Part shown: positions 27,423-34,360 of the stretch, in pieces
Numbering within the stretch: position 1 is the stretch's first letter
Layout of the letters: the number at the start of each line of letters is the position of its first letter
Source of the DNA: Mesostigma viride
Taxonomy: Eukaryota; Streptophyta; Mesostigmatophyceae; Mesostigmatales; Mesostigmataceae
Assembly (NCBI GenBank): GCA_009746045.1
Contig: RPFO01000253.1
Coordinates: forward strand, 1,296,069-1,330,428
Reading direction: 5' to 3'
DNA length: 34,360 nt
Translations under genes and position numbers: made by a program
Notes under the pieces: generated by a model
What the model saw: only the letters and a program-made list of their open reading frames with translations
Databases searched by the model: none
Told to the model about the DNA's origin: nothing

Positions 27423-30400
27423 ATGCAGAACCCTGGCGGGGGATGGCGGGCAGCTATCCTCTTGCTTGCCATGGTGCTTGGAACTTGCTGCCTAGCCGAC
27501 AATTCTCTTAAATATTGCGGCCTAGCCGGTAAGTTCCTCCATCGCTTTAACCCGTCTTTTCTTACAACGCGATACATCGTGTAGGTCCGTACCGGATACC
27601 TTACTTGGTTAGCCATGCTTAGCCAACACCCGCACATGCGTTACCTAGTTTTTGAGGTACTGGGGCAATGGAAACGTAGTTTTTCCCAGTTTCTCACCCA
27701 ACTTTCATGCGGAAACCCTGAAAACCGGCATACATATTATTACGGCAAGACTCGGGTCTGCTGCGGCACCATGCTTGGTATTTCCATGGTGTTTCGACTT
27801 CTTTACACATGTTTTTTCATTCCGAACGCCCGGACTGTCGGCTAAACCGAGATTTGTGCAGACTTTTATTGGGTAGCTCCGGGCATGATGGTGCCTGCAA
27901 ATAGCGTAAGGCGCGACCGTGGCTATTGCTACGGTATGCTGTATTTTCCTGGAAATGGCCTCTGCCACCTGCTCAATAGTGCGTGCGGAAGTATATCATG
28001 TTTCTACCTATTTTCTGCCAGTTTTCCACTTATTTCTACCGACCTCTTCTCAACCTCTCTAAGACCGCCATCCTACTCGACACAGCTGATGTTGCTTGCA
28101 TGTCAGCCATAGCAGGTTGCAGTTGTGCAGTAATTAGGTGCTGTGTACGTCGTCAAGCCGTGCATATATCGTGAGGATTGGATGTTGATTGTTTATACTG
28201 CGTTGATTGTGCAATAAGATCAGCTAGGTGCCCATAATCATGGTGTATAATCATGTGTTGTTAGCATCGGGCCACCATTTTCTAGCATGCATTCCACCGT
28301 CATCTTTGCCTGCATGCTAGCTCATGGATCACTCAACGTATCCAAGCCTTGCATTACACGTGGCTCTTTCTTTCAGTAATTGCACGCGTTATGGAATGAA
28401 TACCCAGCACCGCCCTTGCCACAAGGCACGTGCTCAACACATTGTGAGAGTGGATGATGCTTTGGCTATGGCTGCCTGATTCAGTCATATTAGGTCATCC
28501 AGTCATTATGTTTGATGCATGTTTGATGCTGTATAACTTATACAACACCTATTTTCAACGTTTTGACCCTCCAAGCTGACTATGGCCCCGTTTATGGGGC
28601 TCGTGTCGTTGCGTCATGTTGTGAAGGGCTCTCATTTTCCCCACTGCGTTGTACTGCGTTGTGTTTGTGATGCTAATGAAAAATAGCTCCAGTGGCACAA
28701 TGGGCCTGAGTTTTGTTCCACAAAGCCTGCATATGTTGCCCATAGCTCATGCAAGAAGCCAGATTTTTTTCATGAACCATTTGTGAATAAGCAAATGACT
28801 TGTGACCTAGGTTCAACAAATCGCGGTCATGGTCAGACCCCCCTGTATTCAAACCAGTGTATCTCTCTAATGAATTAGCATTTTGTAGGTCTGAGTAGCT
28901 TAAAAAAGAGATTGATTTATGGGCTTTCAGGAAAGTATATACATGACCATGAAAAAAATAAATTCCTTAGGTGCTATACGCGTTCTAAAAAAAGCTTACA
29001 TCGCGATATATCGCGTTCTAATTGAAAAAAAAAAAAAAAACGGGTTAAGCAACCGATATTAAGATGGGGTCATTATTGAAAACATTAGGTTGACCATCTC
29101 AGTGGAACCATGCATCATGGCAATATGTTAGTGAGAGGAAACGCAATGGCTGCCGGATGATCTGTGTAGGAGACGCTCAACTTTCTGATCGTGTGGTCTG
29201 CAGTGACAAATAATGTGACTCCTCACGCAGACACGCCATCGATCCTCCTACGTCCACTGGCGTATCATGAGCCATCGCGCCGGTTTTTTTAGCAGTATAT
29301 CCCAGATTCCTTAACGATCGTCCCTCAGATGCAGCAACATAGCCTTGGCACGACTAATCTCCGTCAAGTAGCGATGCTTCCACTCTTTACCAACCTGCAG
29401 CCTCACGTCATGAAGTTTTGCTCCCTTTGAATTGCGTTGAGATGCGTCGGCGCACACTTAACGTTAATCCATGACCGAGGCAGCCACGCCATTCCTGGTT
29501 ATTTTCATGCAGGTGACGGTGCCACGACCGTGGTCCCGACCAGCAGGCTCCCCGACAGCGTCTTTCCTGTCCCCCTTACCGCTGGCGGGGAGAATGGCAC
29601 TGTACCACATGCATCCCGGCCTCCGTGTCTGAACACCGAGCAAGAAACACCAGAAGATGATGCGGTAAGGACGCAGTGTTCACGGCATAATGCCATGTTT
29701 ATGGGGTTCAACCCGACATTTGGTCTGTGTTGTCCTTGCGGGTAATGAAGGCCAGTGCCGACATGGCCAATTTTGTAGGCGTTAACGCTGCTGCACCTTA
29801 GTTGCGATTGGCAAGATGGGCAGCATTGTATCTGTAAACCTTGTGGAACGGTGGTGGCTGACCAGCCACCTTCTACCCCTTTAGCGGGTCTTATGTTAGA
29901 GTGGGGCTGTAAATGGGGATGGAAGTGCATCGTAGAGGCGACCGCGTATTGCTTTTCATGGAAGCTGATTCAGGACGCACAAAGGTAGAAATATGTTTAC
30001 AAGTAGACTTTAGTCACTACTAGTGGGACCAGCTGGCTTCGCCCAGTCAAAGAAGGTCACTTTTGGGCGGTAGAGAGCCATTTTGAGCGGTAGAGGGACT
30101 GCCCGCTGCCCGCTGCCCGCTGCTCGCTTCCCGCTGCCCGCTGCCCGCTGCCCGCTGCCCGCTGCCCGCTGCCCGCTGCCCGCTGCCCGCTGCCCGCTGC
30201 CCGCTGCCCGCTGCGCGTATAGTAGCCCGCTGCCCGCTGCCCGCTGCCCGCTGCCCTGCCCGCAGCCCGCTGCCCGCTGCCCGCTACGCGTATAGTAGCC
30301 CGCTGCACCTATTTCGTAGTCCGTGGTACTTCGCTGCGCTCCGGAGAGGGGAACAATACGGTGGTCACTTTGCTCGCTGCCCACTGAACGGTATGGTGCT

Positions 30401-30918
30401 CGCTTCGCTAGCTGCCCGCTGAACAGGTCGGTGCTCGCTGCGCTCCCTGTGCGATGAAGTGCAGCTTGTTCGCCTGCTGGGCGCTTCGCGCGGTTTGGTG
30501 GTTAGTAGGTCCGCTTCTTTCATATTGGTGTTCAGTAATTCCCAGCTTTTTTTTATTGGCCGCGTAGTCGCGATGCCCTGGATACTGCTAGATACCCCCC
30601 ACCTTGCCAAATTAGTAATATAGATTGTTCCAAACTTTCCAGAACATGAAAATCTTCGTCCCGACGCCCTCTTTTCCTCCCCGTAAATTGCCACTCCAAT
30701 CTGGTTAAGGGTTTTCCCATAACTGGTCCATAAAATAACCCATCTAAAGCCCTAGCTACCTTTCTTCTTGCCACGTGCAGTTGATGTCTTTCTGCGCCAC
30801 ATCCAGCCGCTGCCTTGCGGAGTGCCTCCTTTCACCCATGCTTGAAGACGAGGCCACCGATGCCGTTCTCTCCCACAAAGCGCACCTGACCGTGTTCACC
30901 TCGCTGGCCTTTGCCTCG
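27423..30918 (+). CDS. Putative secreted protein, three-exon model (incomplete)
   Basis: Exon 1 is 27423-27528: ATG, a Trp/Arg start and a hydrophobic core (AAILLLAMVLGTCCLA), a typical signal peptide, then a GTAAGT donor in phase 1. Exon 2 is 29513-29664 (acceptor ATGCAG, donor GTAAGG), 50 codons in the matching phase, Pro/Thr-rich. Exon 3 is 30781-30918 (acceptor GTGCAG, possible donor GTAAAG), 46 codons in phase 0, Cys-containing then Ala/Leu-rich; the frame also stays open to 31057. Exons are GC-rich against AT-rich introns, and phases agree. I do not recognise the family. A further exon may begin at 31996 after CATGCAG. Intron 1 (about 2 kb) holds a 14-bp palindrome CGCGATATATCGCG at 29002 and an A16 run near 29025, but nothing coding. 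Transcript evidence is absent; exon 1 is firmest. Confidence 0.4.
30100..30307. repeat. 7-bp minisatellite (CCCGCTG)n
   Basis: More than twenty head-to-tail copies of CCCGCTG, twice interrupted by GCGTATAGTAGCCCGCTG (about 30213 and 30287), suggesting a 74-bp higher-order duplication. It lies in intron 2 of the model above and produces AGSGQRA-type repeat ORFs on the minus strand. Confidence 0.95.
30362..30456. repeat. Short tandem repeat of about 45-bp unit
   Basis: Two to three units containing GGTGCTCGCT-CGCT and CTGCCCRCTGAAC follow the 7-bp array and look derived from it. Confidence 0.6.
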
Positions 30919-31995
30919 GTAAAGGATGCACCAACACCTGCCACTACGGGGTCAGTGTCTCCTTTCATGGCGGTGGGGAGCTTGCGACAGGCGCCATTTG
31001 GTGAGGACTTCTTTCTGGAGATATGCTTGAAAACTGGATGGCCTGGGTGTGGATCTTAAGAGCTGGAGCAAAATGGGGATGGGGAGTGTGTGAGTGTGCA
31101 ATTGAGTATTTGGCATGCATAGCAGCCATGGTAAGCTGGGGTGTTGAAGTTAACCAGGACCGAGGTGCTCCAATTCAGCCTGGGATTGTTTGTGAATTTA
31201 GTTTAAATTCTACTCATCAAGAACAGGATTGTGGTCGGTTTAGTTTGCCTTCATAGGCTTGGTTTGGGTTCGACTGGACAACTGGCTGAATGAGATTTTA
31301 CCCTGATTAATCGAAGTGTGTAGGATTGGACTGGAGAAGCATGATTGGTAGCTTGTATGCATGGGGTAATGTTGGGAAAGGGTGGGCTGGACGGGGGGGG
31401 GAGAGAGGAATGAGTTTGGAAGTCCTTTTTTGAAGAGAATTGCGTATCCAGAAATGCATAGGTTTATTTTGTCAAGGCTGGGTGGAGCCATCATACACCC
31501 AGAGAGGTCTAACTTACCTCGTCTTCCTCTCGTCTCGCTTACTTGTCCTAGATGCCTGCTGCCTGTGCGCTTTGGGTAACTGCATGTTGAAGAGTTTGTT
31601 TTGCCTCATTTCCATGGCAGCGTTATTCTGCTCGCTTTTGTACATGTGCGTGTGTTGTGGGGGCGTGAATGTCTGGTTTCCTTGGCCAAAACACTGCCCT
31701 AAGAATTTGGCACAATGCACTTTTTAAAATAAAATTCCTTCATGCATGTACAGTGCCAGTCACTTGGTATTCGGATTGTGAAGCTTTAGCTTGCTTGCAC
31801 CATAGCTGTGCATTGGTTACTGCGATCAGAGATTCAAGTAATTACTTTCTTACCACTTTTAGGGCAGGCAGGCACACACTCCACCTAGTAAAGTATTGTG
31901 GCTCTTTTCACTCCAAAGCCAGCTAGGAATTCTTTGACTGGTCACATTTGTCTGAACAATTATCGGCACCACTTTGAATGCTCCCTTTCATGCAG
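30919..31995. other. No gene identified
   Basis: After exon 3 of the secreted-protein model I see no convincing exon, RNA or repeat up to 31995. The short ORFs here lack domains. The exon-3 frame remains open to 31057 if its donor at 30919 is not used. Confidence 0.4.
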
Positions 31996-32178
31996 GCATT
32001 TATGGTGGCGGATCCAACTGGCACCAGCTTGCCCTCCCCGACTTCTACCAGTTCCGCATCCACATGGCGATCCCAGTTTCCCACCCAGTTTCCCACTTTG
32101 CTATCTTGCAACCATTCGCCCTTCCTGGCCTTACTGGATCCATCCCAACATTTTCCACTCCCACCTTTCCTACCTTGG

Positions 32179-32705
32179 AGGCATGCCTCCACCCCGCCAC
32201 CAAAGACTCCGTTTCGTCATCCCATCCTCCATCCATCCATCGCCCTGCCCATCCACCACTCCCGTGGTTTGTGCCTCCCTCCACCCTTGCCTTCATCCAG
32301 CCATCCATGAACACGCCTACGTCTCCCACCCTCAATTTCCTCCATCGCCACCAAAGCTTGTATCCAAAAGCCTACCCCTCCACCCCCCATCCCTCCATCG
32401 CTCCATCCCTCCCTCCAGCCCACACACCTTCCCTCCCTCTGAGGCATGCCTCCACCCCGCCATTCAAGAATCCATACTTTCATCCCACCCTCCATCCATC
32501 CGTTGCCCTGCCCATCCACCACTCCCGTGGTGTGTGCCTCCCTCCACCCTTTCCTTAATCCAGCAATCCATGAACACGCCTACGTCTCCCACCCTCCATT
32601 TTCTCCACCACCACCAAAGCTCGCACCCATTCGTCCACCTATCCACCCCCCCATCCCTCCATCGCTACATCTCTCCATCCATCGGGCTATCTCTCCAACC
32701 CATCG
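32179..32705. repeat. 263-bp tandem duplication, C/T-rich
   Basis: Two copies starting AGGCATGCCTCCACCCCGCCA at 32179 and 32442, diverged by scattered substitutions and rich in CCATCCATCC. Each contains the shared run ATCCACCACTCCCGTGG. Purine/pyrimidine bias keeps several frames open, so the Pro/Ser/His-rich ORFs here are not counted as genes. Confidence 0.85.
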
Positions 32706-32813
32706 GGCTAGACGCTTATTTGTGCCCATGGGGTGGGCAATTTATTAATATTAGGCGCTCAAGGAGAACCTGGAGGGCGCTGTCGCGGAAAAACCATGGA
32801 AAGTGGAGGCGGC

Positions 32814-32843
32814 AGCAACACCAGCAGCAGACAAAAAAGCACC

Positions 32844-32876
<33 letters not shown>

Positions 32877-32894
32877 CAGCAGACGAAGCAGACG

Positions 32895-32959
<65 letters not shown>

Positions 32960-33017
32960 CCAACACCAACACCAACACCAACACCAACACCAACACCAAC
33001 ACCAACACCAGCACCAC

Positions 33018-33078
<61 letters not shown>

Positions 33079-33272
33079 CGGAGCAGCAGACGGAGCAGCA
33101 CCACCACCAGCAGCAGCAGCAGACGAAGCAGCACCACCACCACCACCACCAGCAGCAGCAGCAGCAGCAGCAGACGACGAAGCAGCACCACCAACAGCAG
33201 CAGCAGCAGCAGCAGCAGAAGAAGAAGAAGACGAAGCAGGCGAAGCAGACGAAGCAGACGAAGCAGAAGAAG

Positions 33273-33318
<46 letters not shown>

Positions 33319-33343
33319 CGAAGCAGAGAAGCAGCACCACCAC

Positions 33344-33380
<37 letters not shown>

Positions 33381-33440
33381 GCGACGACGACGACGACGAC
33401 GGGCGACGACGGCGACGACGACGACAACGAAGCCGAACCA
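32814..33440. repeat. Compound trinucleotide tract (CAG, CAA/CAC, ACG)
   Basis: About 0.6 kb of CAG/GCA runs with interspersed ACGAAG, (CAACAC)n at 32959-33010, and an ACG/GAC part at 33380-33430. Open in nearly every frame on both strands. One plus-strand frame, running from 31898 to 33613, exits into a non-repetitive stretch with a 2A-like motif, so part of it might be translated. Confidence 0.95.
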
Positions 33441-33502
33441 GCACCAGCAGACACAGGATGGTCGCAAGTGGTGGCATTGGCACCAGCACCAGCCAGCAGC
33501 AG

Positions 33503-33613
33503 CAGCAGGATGCTCGCACGTGGTGGAAGCAGCTCACAAATGGGTGGGAGAAGGATCTTACTGCGGATGGAGATGTAGAAGCGAACCCGGGCCTGCTCGC
33601 ACAAGTCTGGTGA
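33503..33613 (+). other. 2A-like / LINE-type GDVExNPG motif at an ORF end
   Basis: In the frame leaving the trinucleotide tract, the codons at 33569-33592 read GDVEANPG, followed by Leu (33593-33595), and the ORF ends at TGA 33611-33613. The StopGo/2A consensus is D-V/I-E-x-N-P-G-P; the last Pro is replaced by Leu. Upstream residues include a WW pair and an LTADG lead-in. Such motifs occur in viral 2A peptides and at the N-termini of many LINE polyproteins. With Pro lost and no polyprotein downstream, a decayed LINE fragment is the more likely reading. Confidence 0.4.
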
Positions 33614-33676
33614 AGATGCAACTGCAGACGTGAGCAAAGAAACACGATAATTTGTGTTTTCGTAGCTGCATGTTTT

Positions 33677-34150
33677 GGTCCATGCACGCAAGGGTCCATG
33701 CAACACACCATGCACGCAAGGGGCTGCACACACACGTACACACATTATGCACGCAAGGGCGCTGCACACACACGTACACACATGCACGGAAGGGGCGGCT
33801 GCACACACGTACATCCACCGCGCACGCAAGGGCGGCTGCACACACACGTCACCACGCGCACGCAAGGGGCTGCACACACACGTACACACATTATGCACGC
33901 AAGGGCCGGCTGCACTCACATGTACATACACCGCGCACGCAAGGGGCGGCTGCACACACATGTACATACACCGCGCAACCACGGGCGGCTGCACACACAC
34001 GTACATCCACCGCGCACGCAAGGGCGGCTGCACACACATGGACATACACCGCGCAAGCAAGGCGGCTGCACACACATGTATACACCGCGCAAGCAGGGCC
34101 GGCTGCACTCAATGTACATACCCGCGCACGCAAGGGCCCTGCACTCACAT
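33677..34150. repeat. Minisatellite of about 39-bp units
   Basis: About twelve imperfect units of the form GCACGCAAGGGCGGCTGCAC, then ACACACGTACATCCACCGC, varying 36-41 bp. All frames read through (HARKG-GCTHT-YIHR), so it is not a gene. Units are directly adjacent without unique spacers. Confidence 0.95.
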
Positions 34151-34300
34151 GTAGGTGTGTTATGTGTGTGTGTGTGTGTGTGTTGGGTGTGTGTTGGCTG
34201 TCTTGTGTTTGGTCTTGTTTTTAGGTGTTGGTGTGTGTCTTGGGTGCAAACATAGTGTTGTGTGTGTGTGGGTGTGTTGTTCGTGTGTGTATAGAAATAT
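34151..34300. repeat. TG-rich tract
   Basis: Imperfect (TG)n and GTGTTGGGTGTG phrases immediately after the minisatellite, on the strand where it is CA-rich. Confidence 0.8.
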
Positions 34301-34360
34301 ATAAATTTGTTATGTTTGACGATAGTCATATGTACTACTAAACTTGTACACATATGCTGG

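Noticed and set aside
30010-30384. Minus-strand ORFs with AGSGQRA repeats
   Set aside because: A direct product of the 7-bp (CCCGCTG)n array, which is open in several frames because 7 is not a multiple of 3.
31996-32170. Fourth exon of the secreted-protein model
   Set aside because: A good acceptor (CATGCAG) exists, but the frame that looks most protein-like does not match the phase of the exon-3 donor, so it was left out of the model.
32716-34108. Very long minus-strand ORFs (up to 449 codons) and plus-strand poly-Gln, poly-Ala and poly-Ser ORFs
   Set aside because: They are the several frames of one trinucleotide repeat and the adjacent minisatellite; openness comes from the repeat unit and not from coding selection.
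33677-34150. CRISPR-like array
   Set aside because: Units are contiguous, variable in length and have no unique spacers; the setting is eukaryotic. It is a minisatellite.

Overview
The window is eukaryotic nuclear DNA that is mostly transposable elements and simple repeats. Evidence for a eukaryote: three Ty1/copia-type pol genes, LTR and LINE fragments, GT-AG introns joining in-phase exons that begin with signal peptides, a TATA-box promoter, and long microsatellites. No rRNA, tRNA or CRISPR was found. A microalga or another mannan- or cellulose-metabolising protist fits, because one exon pair looks like the start of a GH5 endo-mannanase, but the taxonomic signal is weak.

Layout. (1) 2-3736 (+): an uninterrupted copia-type gag-pol (element 1), cut by the window edge, with a repeat-rich 3' flank to 4582. 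(2) 4584-7243: two 499-bp direct repeats around 1.66 kb without genes. (3) 7244-9392: the 3' end of an LTR element, made of an unrecognised GC-rich ORF, a purine tract and a 499-bp LTR, followed by a primer-binding-like site. (4) 9550-13611 (+): copia-type element 2, decayed by three frameshifts. (5) 15262-18337 (-): small retroelement-like ORFs, one with an RNase H1 hybrid-binding/viroplasmin domain, and a LINE endonuclease relic. (6) 19732-24009 (-): copia-type element 3, with intact gag and pol separated by one in-frame UGA. (7) 24488-25378 (+): a stand-alone gag-like gene with two zinc knuckles and its own TATA box. (8) 25400-31000 (+): two incomplete secretory gene models, each preceded by a copy of a ~200-bp hairpin repeat. 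(9) 30.1-34.3 kb: minisatellites, a 263-bp tandem duplication, a 0.6-kb trinucleotide tract and a 2A-like motif.

The most notable system is the copia-type family. All three copies have the order Gag - integrase - protease-like - reverse transcriptase - RNase H. In canonical Ty1/copia elements the protease lies before integrase. The protease motif is DTN or DTQ instead of DTG/DSG, and the RT box is HGDD instead of YVDD. In elements 2 and 3, gag and pol are in the same frame and separated by a single UGA in a UGA-CUN-G context. In both copies the UGA is followed within 5-11 nt by a long stem-loop whose arms differ in sequence but keep pairing, which points to programmed stop-codon readthrough. 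Element 1 has no such stop and is one fused ORF.
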